Shown one piece after another: positions 25,967-34,659 of a DNA stretch of 64,000 nucleotides (the first letter of the stretch is position 1; every line of letters begins with the position of its first letter). Below the pieces are notes generated by a model. The model did not search any database. It was not told where the DNA came from and saw only the letters and a list, made by a program, of their open reading frames with translations. The translations under genes and the position numbers were made by a program. The stretch comes from Bacillota bacterium (GTDB lineage: Bacteria; Bacillota; Clostridia; Oscillospirales; Oscillospiraceae): NCBI GenBank assembly GCA_023402075.1, contig JAEXCS010000008.1, forward strand, positions 8,567 to 72,566, written 5' to 3'.

Positions 25967-27781
25967 TTATCGCAACTGTCTGAGCAGAATTTCAGCGCCG
26001 GAAGCGTCCAGAGTGTCCAGCTCTTTAATGCTACGCAGCACATGGTCGGCAGCCAAAGTGGGCAGGTTGTTTTTCTCATAGAGCTGAGCCAGACGCAGCA
26101 GTATCTCATTGCTGTCGACATAATTAAGGCAGGAGAGCATCTGCTCAAACAGGTCAAACTGGTGGGTTTTGAGCAGCAGCTCCAGAATTCTAAGCATATC
26201 CGCAAGTTCCCTGCGGCCCTCGTCGGCATAGTGGGGGTCCTCGGGAGTGCGCCCGCAGGCAAGCTCTTTCATAAGCACCGCAACGGTGTGTTCCGAGGGT
26301 GTGCACAGCTCTTGGATATGGGAAAGCGCCTGGGAAAGCCTTTCATCGTCTTTTACGATAAGGCCGATGGTGAAAAGCAAAAGAGCACTGCGGGATTGAA
26401 TTGCGGGCAAAATGTGCACTTCGGGCTTCTGCGCGCGGCAAACCGATTCCAGCAGGGGAGCAGCTTCCTCAAATTGCTGGTTATAAAACAGAATGCGCGC
26501 CCTTGTGCAGGTAAGCTCCATTCCATATTCCTCTGAAACCGTCAGGTCCGAAAGGCTGTCAAGCGCCTGCTCCAAAAGGCCCTCCTGAATAAGAATATCC
26601 GCCCCCACAAGTGCGTTGGGCGTATACTTAGGCTGGGCAAAATAGGCAAACAGCATTTTGTAAACCGTGTTTTTATCCGAATAAATGTGGTTGAAGACGG
26701 TTCCCAGACGGTATAGCGCGGCATAAAAATCCTGCTTCAACGAAAGCGTCAGACCAAAATATTTTACAGCACGCTTGTAGTCTTCAAGCTGAAAATATAA
26801 CTCGCCCAAATTGTAGGCAGGCAGATAAGTGCCGCAGCCCGGCAAAAATTCCAGCTGAAAGGGCGGAACCCCCATGGCAAGGCATTTTTCATAGCTTTCG
26901 ATTGCCAGGGTATAGCGGCCAAGCTTGTAAAGAATATCGCCGCGCCGGAACTCGAAATCTGTGCAGCGGGGAAATTGCGCCAGACCCTCCTCTGCCGTTT
27001 CCAGTGCTTTTTCCGGGTTTTTAAGGGTTTCAAAGCAACTGATTATGCGGAAAAACAAATGGGGAACAAAGGCCAAATTTCGGTTTCTAAGGTTTGAAAC
27101 GGCGCTTTGATAATATTCAAGTGCTTGTTGGTATTTTTGCATGGAAAGATATTCGTTTCCGATGTTGAACAGCGTAAAAGGCTCGGTTGGATCGTCGGCC
27201 AACTGTTTTTCCAAAATTGGCAAATTGCGGCGGCGCTTTTGCTTTTCCTTCACAACTTGATCAAGGTATCCATAATGATGCACGATGACACCCAGAGAAG
27301 CAAACCGTGAGGTGAGGTTTTCACCGCTGCCGTCAATAATCTGCTCATGGATGGCGCCATGAAAATAATATTTTCCGCAGTTGCGCAGCAGCCGCATTGC
27401 ACAGTGGAGACTGTAACGATCCGGAGCGTAGGTACCCGTATAATTGCGCATGCGGAAATTTGCTCCGTCCAGATCAGTGGTTTCTGTAAATTTTCTGAGT
27501 TCTTCAATGCTGCCCTGATCCAGCGCTTCGTCTGGGTCAAGCAGCAAAAGCCAGTCACTCTCCGCCTTACTAATCGCAAAGTTTCTCGCGTTTGCAAAGC
27601 TGTCGTCCCAGTCGTAATGAAATACCTTAGCGCCTAGGTCCTGTGCGATTTGTGGGGTGGCGTCCGTTGACCCGGTATCCACCAATACAATTTCATCTGC
27701 AAGTCCGTCAACGCTTTGAATACATCGGGCAATATTTTGCGCCTCATCTTTTGCGATCATACACAGGCATATGGACGCCAT
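25967..27781 (-). CDS. GT2 glycosyltransferase with TPR repeats
   Basis: A 604-residue cytosolic protein. The N-terminal GT-A domain (about 1-230) begins 'SICLCMIAKDEAQNI' and has 'DEIVLVDTGSTDAT' and the 'LLLDPDEAL' metal-binding acidic motif. The rest is a long helical TPR array ('LFNIGNEYLSMQKYQQALEYYQ', 'ILYKLGRYTLAIESYEKCL'). GT2-TPR enzymes of Firmicutes glycosylate peptides, surface proteins or spore-surface proteins. It is 110 bp downstream of the Thr-repeat protein gene on the same strand, so that protein is the likely acceptor. The donor may be the CDP-dideoxysugar encoded nearby or a common UDP-sugar. The start has GGAGGG upstream. Confidence 0.88.
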   Translation of the reverse strand: MASICLCMIAKDEAQNIARCIQSVDGLADEIVLVDTGSTDATPQIAQDLGAKVFHYDWDDSFANARNFAISKAESDWLLLLDPDEALDQGSIEELRKFTETTDLDGANFRMRNYTGTYAPDRYSLHCAMRLLRNCGKYYFHGAIHEQIIDGSGENLTSRFASLGVIVHHYGYLDQVVKEKQKRRRNLPILEKQLADDPTEPFTLFNIGNEYLSMQKYQQALEYYQSAVSNLRNRNLAFVPHLFFRIISCFETLKNPEKALETAEEGLAQFPRCTDFEFRRGDILYKLGRYTLAIESYEKCLAMGVPPFQLEFLPGCGTYLPAYNLGELYFQLEDYKRAVKYFGLTLSLKQDFYAALYRLGTVFNHIYSDKNTVYKMLFAYFAQPKYTPNALVGADILIQEGLLEQALDSLSDLTVSEEYGMELTCTRARILFYNQQFEEAAPLLESVCRAQKPEVHILPAIQSRSALLLFTIGLIVKDDERLSQALSHIQELCTPSEHTVAVLMKELACGRTPEDPHYADEGRRELADMLRILELLLKTHQFDLFEQMLSCLNYVDSNEILLRLAQLYEKNNLPTLAADHVLRSIKELDTLDASGAEILLRQLR

Positions 27782-27810
27782 ATAGATTCCCTCCTATTAA
27801 AGCTATAAAT

Positions 27811-27854
27811 GCCGCGCCGCGCCGGAATCCGGATTCCCGGAGATGCGGCGCGGC
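27811..27854 (-). terminator. GC-rich hairpin between repeat protein and glycosyltransferase
   Basis: The stem GCCGCGCCGC / GCGGCGCGGC (27811-27820 with 27845-27854) with a further partly paired interior. It may partially terminate or stabilise the repeat-protein transcript. Confidence 0.5.
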
Positions 27855-27891
27855 GCCCTCTTGCTTCTGTGGCGAATAAAGCAAGCCGGAA

Positions 27892-29199
27892 TTACATTTG
27901 TCCGATATAATAGGCGGAAAAATCGGCGCCCGCGCCGGCGTCGTAAAGCAGCCGGGCATATCGTCCATATTTGCTGATGGCGATAATCAGCTTGGAGTCC
28001 AAGGGAACCGGAAGGTCATCGTTATCAACATCAAAGGCGTAAAGCCCGTCGTCCGTTGTGGGGCTGACCTGCAGCGAAATGGTAAATGCCGTTGCACCGG
28101 TGTTGTAGACAAAGAATGACCCTGTCGTAATGTTTGAAATATCAGTGTTATCGAAAACAACTCCGGTACCGGTTGCGCTGGAGACGGCGGTGTTTGTTTC
28201 GGTAATTTCGTGTCCGGCAATTGTGACGCCGCCCTGTACGGTGATAGCAGTGTTGGTAATTTCTACGCTGCCCTCCACGGTAAGGGTAGTGTTCGTAATC
28301 TCCACTTCACCCGCCACGGTAAGGGCGGTATTTGTGATTTCCACGCCGCCTTGCACGGTGAGGGCGGTGTTCGTAATCTCCACTTCACCCGCCACGGTGA
28401 GGGCGGTATTTGTAATTTCCACGCCGCCTTGTACGGTAAGGGCGGTGTTGGTAACCTCCACGGAAGCAGTTCCGGTCAGGCTGACTTCGCCCTGCACGGT
28501 GATGGCAGTGTTGGTAATCTCTACGCTGCCCTCTACGGTAAGGGTGGTGTTCGTAATCTCCACTTCACCCGCCACGGTGAGAGTGGTGTTGGTAATCTCT
28601 ACGCTACCCTCTACGGTAAGAGCGGTATTTGTGATTTCCACACCGCCTTGCACAGTGAGGGCGGTGTTGGTAACCTCCACAGAAGCAGTTCCGGTCAGGC
28701 TGACTTCGCCCTGTACGGTGATGGCAGTGTTGGTAATTTCTACGCTGCCCTCCACGGTAAGGGTGGTGTTCGTAATCTCCACGCTGCCCTCTACTGTAAG
28801 GGCGGTGTTTGTGATTTCCACGCCGCCTTGCACAGTGAGGGCGGTATTGGTAACCTCCACAGAAGCAGTTCCGGTCAGGCTGACTTCGCCCTGTACGGTG
28901 ATAGCAGTATTGGTAATTTCTACGCCGCCTTGCACGGTGAGAGCCGTGTTCGTGATTTCCACGCCGCCTTGTACGGTAAGGGCGGTGTTGGTAATTTCCA
29001 TTTCGCCCGCCACGGTGAGGGCCGTGTTCGTAATTTCCACGCCGCCTTGTACGGTAAGAGCGGCATTGGAAATCTCTACGCTTCCCTGTACGGTAAGGGC
29101 GGTGTTTGTGACCAGCAGATCTCCTGAAACGGTTAATGTTGCATTGGTAATCAGCGTGCGCAACTGGCTGGAAACTGTATTAAATACCAAATTATTCAT
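27892..29199 (-). CDS. Thr-rich 13-residue-repeat surface protein with DUF6385-like C-domain
   Basis: A 435-residue protein with no signal peptide. Residues 15-337 are about 23 tandem 13-residue units of type VEITNTALTVQGG, interrupted three times by an 8-residue VSLTGTAS insert. Alternating Thr/Val/Ile and regular Gly suggest a beta-solenoid with stacked Thr rows. Residues 338-435 form a globular domain ending 'YGRYARLLYDAGAGADFSAYYIGQ', also seen in the three neighbouring small proteins, and resembling DUF6385-type domains of Firmicutes. Thr density next to three glycosyltransferases suggests an O-glycosylated appendage, spore or S-layer-associated protein. Function is inferred from context only. 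Confidence 0.8.
   Translation of the reverse strand: MNNLVFNTVSSQLRTLITNATLTVSGDLLVTNTALTVQGSVEISNAALTVQGGVEITNTALTVAGEMEITNTALTVQGGVEITNTALTVQGGVEITNTAITVQGEVSLTGTASVEVTNTALTVQGGVEITNTALTVEGSVEITNTTLTVEGSVEITNTAITVQGEVSLTGTASVEVTNTALTVQGGVEITNTALTVEGSVEITNTTLTVAGEVEITNTTLTVEGSVEITNTAITVQGEVSLTGTASVEVTNTALTVQGGVEITNTALTVAGEVEITNTALTVQGGVEITNTALTVAGEVEITNTTLTVEGSVEITNTAITVQGGVTIAGHEITETNTAVSSATGTGVVFDNTDISNITTGSFFVYNTGATAFTISLQVSPTTDDGLYAFDVDNDDLPVPLDSKLIIAISKYGRYARLLYDAGAGADFSAYYIGQM
28189..29157 (-). repeat. 39-bp tandem coding repeats
   Basis: About 23 copies of a 39-bp unit encode the 13-residue repeat, with three 24-bp inserts that themselves recur in the same context (after a TAITVQGE unit and before VEVTNT). 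Copies are nearly identical at DNA level, so slippage or recombination can change repeat number. Confidence 0.9.
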
Positions 29200-29314
29200 T
29201 TGGTTCAGCGCTCCTTATCAATAAAAAATTGCAATAAGCCCGCGCGAAGTGCCGGCGTGCGCAAGATTGTGCTGCCCTCTGGTTGCTCATGCGGCAAAAA
29301 AACGCCCAATCGTC

Positions 29315-29764
29315 TTATTGGCGATACAGGCAGTACATATTATTTTGCATCTGAAACCAGATTTGGACGGAGCCGGATTCTGCGCAGCTTGCTGCAACCC
29401 TTGTGAATTTTGAAAAAATATACGGGACAAGGTAACCCGTTTGATCTGCACTCAGCTCAAGCTGCTGAGGATCATCCATATAATCCAGGCCGTTAGGGCT
29501 GTGCTGCAGGCGAACGACAACAGGGGTTTCTCCCGTGTTTTTGGCAAATACGGTAATTTCCCGGGCATGCTGGGTGGGAAAGCTTGCACTATAAGATTCC
29601 GCCGAAGAAATTTGCATTGTGCATTTATATTCACAGAAGCAACCGATAATAGAATTTGTGGCTGATATGGGGATGGCGGAATCGGTATCGCCGCAGGGCT
29701 TATGCAGCCCGCTGTATACCCGCTCTCTCCAATAGCCGGATTTCGGATCGTACAACGTGCTCAT
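29315..29764 (-). CDS. small DUF6385-like domain protein, 149 aa
   Basis: It starts MSTLYDPKSGYWRERVYSGLHKP with GAGGTG upstream. The C-terminal about 100 residues ('REITVFAKNTGETPVVVRLQHSPNGLDYMDD', ending 'FTRVAASCAESGSVQIWFQMQ') match the fold pattern of the repeat protein's C-domain: strand, 'NTG', strand, then a closing 'aRv' strand. Cys residues at the N-terminal side (PCGD, GCFCEYKC) are unusual and could bind metal or cross-link. It is upstream of the repeat protein gene on the same strand and divergent from the 30051 gene. Probably a structural partner or cap. Confidence 0.72.
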   Translation of the reverse strand: MSTLYDPKSGYWRERVYSGLHKPCGDTDSAIPISATNSIIGCFCEYKCTMQISSAESYSASFPTQHAREITVFAKNTGETPVVVRLQHSPNGLDYMDDPQQLELSADQTGYLVPYIFSKFTRVAASCAESGSVQIWFQMQNNMYCLYRQ

Positions 29765-30050
29765 CCCATCACCTCACGTTGGAATTTACGCAGGGGAAGT
29801 CCATCAAAGCCGCCGATACCGACCTATCAAAAGCAATTCTCCCTGCTGTCAATATATGTGCAGCCCATTTTTTCTGTGAGACATTCAAGGCCGCGTTAAG
29901 CGCAACTCTGAAGACGGTGACATATAATGCTGAAAGCGGTTGCTAGGCCGGAAAATGCATAAACCGGCTGGACAAAACACGTGAGTGGGAAAGGAGCGGC
30001 GTGAAGACAGAAGCGGGTGTTCCTTTTGCCCCGGCTTTGCGCCATGCCGT

Positions 30051-30614
30051 ATGCTAAATAATAGCGTCTCTGATGAACAGCCTGTCCGCGCGCAGATGTA
30101 CGGCAGCGTGGCCGACGGATTGGTTGGAATGCAAACCGATGTCCAGGGCCGACCTGTGCTGCATTTAAATGCCACGCAGACCATTGACGCGGCTTCATTT
30201 AATATTCGCGACCTGACTGCCTCCGACGCGGCGGTTATGACCGCAACTGATTTTGATATAAGAAATCTTGATGGGACAAGAGACTCGGTCACAACAGTGA
30301 ACAATCCGTTTGCAGTGACCAATAATACGGTTACGCTGGTGTTGGGCGGGTCAACAGTGCTGACAGTGGATACAAGCCCCTATTCCAGAAGTATTTTTCT
30401 GGTTCGTGCGGATGCCGTTTCTCTGCTGACAACTGTAAATTTGCAGCTTGCGCCTATCAATTCCGCTAACTACTTTACAACCGTGGCTACCGAAACCGGC
30501 CTTATCCTTGGCGGAGAGTATCTGCTGTTGCCCACGGTGCAAATGAAATTTGCACGCATATACGCAACTGGAATTGGATCTGTTCTGACAGCGTATTTTG
30601 TCGGGCAGGTCTGA
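30051..30614 (+). CDS. DUF6385-like domain protein, 187 aa
   Basis: Homologous to the next gene: both open with an N-terminal segment ending in YG, then acidic residues, then motif 'TATDFDIRNLDGTRDSV', and end in the same C-domain ('FARIYATGIGSVLTAYFVGQ'). The start at 30051 gives the best alignment with its paralog but has no ribosome-binding site. An 18-codon GTG frame (30001-30057) with AAAGGAG upstream ends overlapping this ATG, so start by coupling is possible. A GTG at 29985 is the other option. It is probably secreted or assembled with the repeat protein; no signal peptide is visible. Confidence 0.7.
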   Translation: MLNNSVSDEQPVRAQMYGSVADGLVGMQTDVQGRPVLHLNATQTIDAASFNIRDLTASDAAVMTATDFDIRNLDGTRDSVTTVNNPFAVTNNTVTLVLGGSTVLTVDTSPYSRSIFLVRADAVSLLTTVNLQLAPINSANYFTTVATETGLILGGEYLLLPTVQMKFARIYATGIGSVLTAYFVGQV

Positions 30615-30683
30615 CTTTAGGCCGCGCAGCCGGCCAACGGCAGCGTGGGTTTCAGAAAAGCTACCGAAGAGGAGCTGAGCAAA

Positions 30684-31259
30684 GTGAATTTTCTCATATT
30701 TAATCGAAGCGCAGAAAATCTGAAGACGGCAATATACGGGCAGTATGATGATGAGGTTGTCGCAGTGGCCACGGATGAGTCGGGCAATTTTATTTTTTCT
30801 CCCTCCAGTCTCATTACCGTCACGGCGACAAATTTTGATATACGGAATCTGACCAGCGCCAGAGACACCGTGAATGTAACGGCCACGGACTTTGACATCA
30901 GAAGCTTGAGCGGTACGCAGGATTCGGTGCAGGTCAGCTCAAAGCAGTTTACAGAGGCCCGCACAACCGTTACGGTGAGTGCAAACACAACGACGTATTT
31001 GCTGCTGAGAGAAATTGGCGGGTATTCTCAAAACAGTTATTTCCTCCGAAATACCAACGCCATCGGCGCCATAACCGCAGCGGTTGAGATTGCGCCAACC
31101 GATGACAACAGCTTTTACGTGTCCTCCGGCGCAACAAGCGTTGGTGCAGGCAGCAACTATCTGGCCGCAGTGGCCACGCTGATGCGTTATGCGCGATTGC
31201 GGGTGCAAACCGGGGGAACGGCAATCGGTGTGGATGCTTTTTATAACGGCCGTGCCTAA
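30684..31259 (+). CDS. DUF6385-like domain protein with two 'DIRNL' repeats, 191 aa
   Basis: The GTG start at 30684 is chosen because GAGGAG lies upstream and the N-terminus (VNFLIFNRSAENLKTAIYG) then aligns with its neighbours; an in-frame GTG at 30645 is less likely. It holds two tandem 17-residue units (TATNFDIRNLTSARDTV, TATDFDIRSLSGTQDSV) and a C-terminal domain ending 'YARLRVQTGGTAIGVDAFYNGRA'. It is 69 bp after its paralog and ends at a strong hairpin. The tandem units suggest a smaller version of the same repeat-stalk plus cap architecture. Confidence 0.72.
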   Translation: MNFLIFNRSAENLKTAIYGQYDDEVVAVATDESGNFIFSPSSLITVTATNFDIRNLTSARDTVNVTATDFDIRSLSGTQDSVQVSSKQFTEARTTVTVSANTTTYLLLREIGGYSQNSYFLRNTNAIGAITAAVEIAPTDDNSFYVSSGATSVGAGSNYLAAVATLMRYARLRVQTGGTAIGVDAFYNGRA

Positions 31260-31318
31260 CGGATTGTCCATTAAATCCGGAAGAAAATCTGTAAAGAGCG
31301 CGTACCGCAATGTGCGGT

Positions 31319-31363
31319 AATAGCTAGAGGAATGCGGCAAATCGCCGCATTCCTCTAGCTATT
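31319..31363. terminator. hairpin terminator before the CDP-sugar operon
   Basis: A perfect 20-bp stem (31319-31338 with 31344-31363) with 5-nt loop AAATC separates the DUF6385-like genes from the rfb-type genes. Confidence 0.75.
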
Positions 31364-31485
31364 GCCGCAGCCGCAGATATTCATATGCAAAGCCGCTCCC
31401 TTAGAAGTCCCTTCACAATAATTATAGGGGAGGAATAGGATAACGCGAGAGATTTCACTTAAATTTTACGGAGGTGCATAGGGAT

Positions 31486-32259
31486 ATGAAGGTGGTTTTG
31501 CTGGCAGGTGGGTTAGGAACCCGAATTGCAGAGGAGTCACATTTAAAGCCCAAGCCAATGATTGAAATAGGGGGCAGGCCGATTCTGTGGCACATCATGA
31601 AAAGCTACGCAGCGCAGGGGTTTTGCGAGTTTGTAATTTGCTGTGGCTATCGGGGAGAGGTCATCAAGCAGTACTTCGCCGATTATTTTATGTACCACAG
31701 CGACGTCACGTTTGATTACCGCAATAAAAATACCGTACAAGTTCACAATAATGTTGCGGAGCCTTGGCAGGTAACGGTGGTGGATACCGGCTTGAACACC
31801 ATGACAGGGGGCCGTATTAAACGCATTCAGCCTTACATAGGGGATGCTCCGTTTATGCTGACGTATGGCGACGGCGTGTCCAATGTCGATTTCCACAAGC
31901 TGCTGCAGCTTCACCGGAAATGCGGAACCGCTGCTACCATTACGGTGGTGCAGCCGGAGGGCCGCTTTGGCGTGGCGGATATCGAGGGGGACCGAATTGT
32001 TTCTTTCCGTGAAAAGTCCGGAGTAGATGTGGGATGGATTAACGGAGGGTTCATGGTTTTGGAACCGGAGGTCTTTGATTACATTGAAGACGACAGCACG
32101 GTATTTGAACAAAAGCCATTGGAAATGCTGGCCGAAAATCATAAATTAAGTGCATATCGGCATACGGATTATTGGCAGTGTATGGATACCCAGCGGGACA
32201 AAATGCTGCTGGAGAAACTGTGGGAAAAGGGGGACGCGCCTTGGAAGATCTGGAGCTGA
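31486..32259 (+). CDS. rfbF: glucose-1-phosphate cytidylyltransferase
   Basis: Makes CDP-glucose from glucose-1-phosphate and CTP, the entry step to 3,6-dideoxyhexoses. The 257-residue nucleotidyltransferase shows 'LLAGGLGTRIAEES' and 'KPKPMIEIGGRPILWHIMK', then 'YGDGVSNVD' and 'VVQPEGRFGV', the RfbF/AscA pattern. The start at 31486 has GGAGGTG about 9 nt upstream; a GTG four codons earlier overlaps the RBS. It is first of a tightly packed five- to six-gene operon, overlapping the next gene by 19 bp. Confidence 0.93.
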   Translation: MKVVLLAGGLGTRIAEESHLKPKPMIEIGGRPILWHIMKSYAAQGFCEFVICCGYRGEVIKQYFADYFMYHSDVTFDYRNKNTVQVHNNVAEPWQVTVVDTGLNTMTGGRIKRIQPYIGDAPFMLTYGDGVSNVDFHKLLQLHRKCGTAATITVVQPEGRFGVADIEGDRIVSFREKSGVDVGWINGGFMVLEPEVFDYIEDDSTVFEQKPLEMLAENHKLSAYRHTDYWQCMDTQRDKMLLEKLWEKGDAPWKIWS

Positions 32260-33317
32260 TAAATTTCTACAAGAATAAGCGGGTCTTTGTCACGGGACAT
32301 ACGGGATTTAAAGGTTCGTGGCTATGCCAAATTTTATTGGGCATGGGGGCGGAGGTATATGGCTATGCATTGGAACCCGAAGAAAACGGCCTGTTTCAGC
32401 TATGTAAATTGAAAGACTCGGTTTATTCAACCATTGCGGATATTCGGGACGAATCGGCCTTGCAGACCGCTTTTCAGAAGGCACATCCGGACGTGGTGTT
32501 CCACTTGGCGGCACAGCCGTTGGTGCAGAAGGGTTTCCGTAACCCGGCCCTGACGTATGATACCAATGTGATGGGCACCGTGCATCTGCTGGACTGCGTG
32601 CGAGGAAGTGACTGCGTAGGCTCGGTTGTAAATGTAACGACAGATAAGGTCTACCGAAACGAGGAGTGGGTTTGGGGCTATCGGGAAACCGATGCGCTGG
32701 GAGGGCATGACCCATACTCAAGCAGCAAATCCTGCTCCGAGCTGGTAACACACTGTTATCAGGCTTCTTTTTTTTCGCAGTCAAATGTGGGGATTTCCAC
32801 CATGCGGGCGGGAAATGTCATCGGCGGCGGGGATTTTGCCCAAAACCGAATTGTTCCCGACTGCATTCGTGCCGCCTTGGCAGGGCAGCCGGTGCTTTTG
32901 CGCAATCCGTCTGCCACCAGACCATATCAGCATGTGATGGAACCATTGGCCGCGTATCTGATGGTGGCCCAGCGGCAATACCGTAATCCCTCAGTAGCAG
33001 GCAGCTATAATGTGGGGCCAAGGGATGACGACTGTATCAGCAATTTGAAATTGGTGCAGATGTTCTGCGAAAGCTGGGGGGAGAGCATGGGATGGGAAAT
33101 TTCCCCCAATGCAGAATTTTTCCCGGAGGCTCGGCTGCTTCGGCTGGACTGTTCAAAAATTGATGCCGCATTTGCGTGGAAGCCCTGCTGGAATGTCCGG
33201 CAGGCCGTCCAAAAAACCGTGGAGTGGGCAAAGGGCTGTCGCGATGGGAAAGAGGCTGTGCAGTTGATAGAACAGCAGATCGCCGAGTATAGAGCAGGGG
33301 GTGATTTCGGTGCTTGA
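32241..33317 (+). CDS. rfbG: CDP-glucose 4,6-dehydratase
   Basis: An SDR enzyme turning CDP-glucose into CDP-4-keto-6-deoxyglucose with bound NAD. The Rossmann motif is 'VTGHTGFKGSW' and the catalytic YxxxK is in 'HDPYSSSK', with the Thr of 'VNVTTDKVY'. The best start is the TTG at 32241 (358 residues), because AAGGGGG lies 7 nt upstream and only then does the protein begin close to the Rossmann fold. A longer frame from 32172 runs through the rfbF end. It overlaps rfbF by 19 bp and rfbH by 8 bp. Confidence 0.92.
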   Translation: MEDLELINFYKNKRVFVTGHTGFKGSWLCQILLGMGAEVYGYALEPEENGLFQLCKLKDSVYSTIADIRDESALQTAFQKAHPDVVFHLAAQPLVQKGFRNPALTYDTNVMGTVHLLDCVRGSDCVGSVVNVTTDKVYRNEEWVWGYRETDALGGHDPYSSSKSCSELVTHCYQASFFSQSNVGISTMRAGNVIGGGDFAQNRIVPDCIRAALAGQPVLLRNPSATRPYQHVMEPLAAYLMVAQRQYRNPSVAGSYNVGPRDDDCISNLKLVQMFCESWGESMGWEISPNAEFFPEARLLRLDCSKIDAAFAWKPCWNVRQAVQKTVEWAKGCRDGKEAVQLIEQQIAEYRAGGDFGA

Positions 33318-34659
33318 AAAAATGCGCAAAGCAGAAGCGAAAGAGGTTGTCCTGCAATTGGTGGAAGAATACTGGCGCTGCTTCCATCAGGAAAAGGATG
33401 CGGAGGAATCCGCATATATTCCGTATGCCGGACGGGTATATGACAGCTTGGAAATGAGGAATTTGGCAGACAGCGCACTGGATTTTTGGCTAACTGCCGG
33501 AAAGTACACAGCGCAATTCGAGCGGGGGCTGGCCGATTACATAGGGGTACCCTTTTGCAGTGTGGTCAACTCCGGCTCCTCTGCAAATCTTTTGGCGTTT
33601 ATGGCCCTCACCTCTCCGTTTTTAAAAGAGCGGCGGGTGCTGCCCGGGGATGAGGTGATTACGGTGGCGGCCTGCTTTCCCACAACGGTAGCCCCTGTTA
33701 TTCAATATGGGGCAATTCCGGTGTTTGTAGATGTCACCGTCCCGGAATATAACATCGATGTTACCCAGCTAAAGCAGGCGCTCAGCGACAAAACAAAAGC
33801 GGTGATGGTTGCCCACACTCTGGGAAATCCCTTTGATTTGGCGGAAGTGAAAGCGTTCTGCGACGCGCATGGGCTTTGGCTGATTGAAGACAACTGCGAC
33901 GCATTGGGCAGCGAATACTATCTGGATGGGGTCTGGCGCAAAAGCGGCAGCATTGGAGATATCGGAACATCCAGCTTTTATCCGCCCCATCACATCACAA
34001 TGGGCGAGGGCGGCGCAGTCTATACAAAGGACCCGCTGCTGCACAAAATCCTCCGCTCGCTGCGGGATTGGGGCCGGGACTGCACTTGCGATCCGGGGCA
34101 AGACAACCGCTGCGGGCATCGGTTCAGTAAGCAGTATGGAACGCTGCCCATGGGATACGACCATAAATATGTTTATTCCCACTTTGGCTATAATTTGAAA
34201 GCCACCGATATGCAGGCGGCAATCGGGGTGGCCCAGCTTGAAAAATTGCCCGAGTTTGTCCGCCGCCGCCGGGAAAATTTTGACTACTTAAAAAAGCAAC
34301 TGGAACCGTATGAGGATTACTTAATTCTTCCTGCGCCTTCTAAAAATTCCTTGCCCAGCTGGTTTGGGTTTTTGATTACCTGCAAGCCGGGGGTGGACCG
34401 CAATTCGCTTGTTGCCCATTTGGAAGACAGCGGCGTGCAGACGCGAATGCTGTTTGCGGGAAACCTTCTTCGCCACCCGTGCGCACAAGAGCTTCTGGAT
34501 GGGGGGGATTACAGAGTCGCCGCTCCGCTAATCCATACAGACCAAATTTTAAAGGATACTTTTTGGGTCGGTGTTTACCCGGGAATGACGAAAGAGCATC
34601 TGGATCGAATTGCCGACGGAATCATTACCGGCCTTGAACGGCAGGAATTCCCCGTATGA
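33310..34659 (+). CDS. rfbH: CDP-4-keto-6-deoxyglucose 3-dehydrase (E1, PMP/[2Fe-2S])
   Basis: Catalyses C-3 deoxygenation with PMP and a [2Fe-2S] cluster, the key step to 3,6-dideoxysugars. The 449-residue DegT-fold protein has His227 (FYPPHHIT) in place of the PLP lysine, the signature of E1 dehydrases. The cluster cysteines are all present: Cys196 (EDNCDALG), Cys258 and Cys260 (DCTCDPG) and Cys268. The first spacer is 61 residues rather than 57 because of a 4-residue loop insertion. The GTG start at 33310 has AGGGGGTG upstream. The partner reductase E3 (AscD/RfbI type) is not in this window. Confidence 0.94.
   Translation: MLEKMRKAEAKEVVLQLVEEYWRCFHQEKDAEESAYIPYAGRVYDSLEMRNLADSALDFWLTAGKYTAQFERGLADYIGVPFCSVVNSGSSANLLAFMALTSPFLKERRVLPGDEVITVAACFPTTVAPVIQYGAIPVFVDVTVPEYNIDVTQLKQALSDKTKAVMVAHTLGNPFDLAEVKAFCDAHGLWLIEDNCDALGSEYYLDGVWRKSGSIGDIGTSSFYPPHHITMGEGGAVYTKDPLLHKILRSLRDWGRDCTCDPGQDNRCGHRFSKQYGTLPMGYDHKYVYSHFGYNLKATDMQAAIGVAQLEKLPEFVRRRRENFDYLKKQLEPYEDYLILPAPSKNSLPSWFGFLITCKPGVDRNSLVAHLEDSGVQTRMLFAGNLLRHPCAQELLDGGDYRVAAPLIHTDQILKDTFWVGVYPGMTKEHLDRIADGIITGLERQEFPV

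Noticed and set aside
28189..29157. CRISPR-like periodicity
   Set aside because: The repeats are contiguous without unique spacers, code for protein in one frame, and no cas gene is present.
28130..29224. Long rightward open frames (over 300 codons, two frames) opposite the Thr-repeat gene
   Set aside because: They are the antisense of a 39-bp tandem repeat, which keeps stops out of several frames at once. They have no RBS and no sensible protein features.
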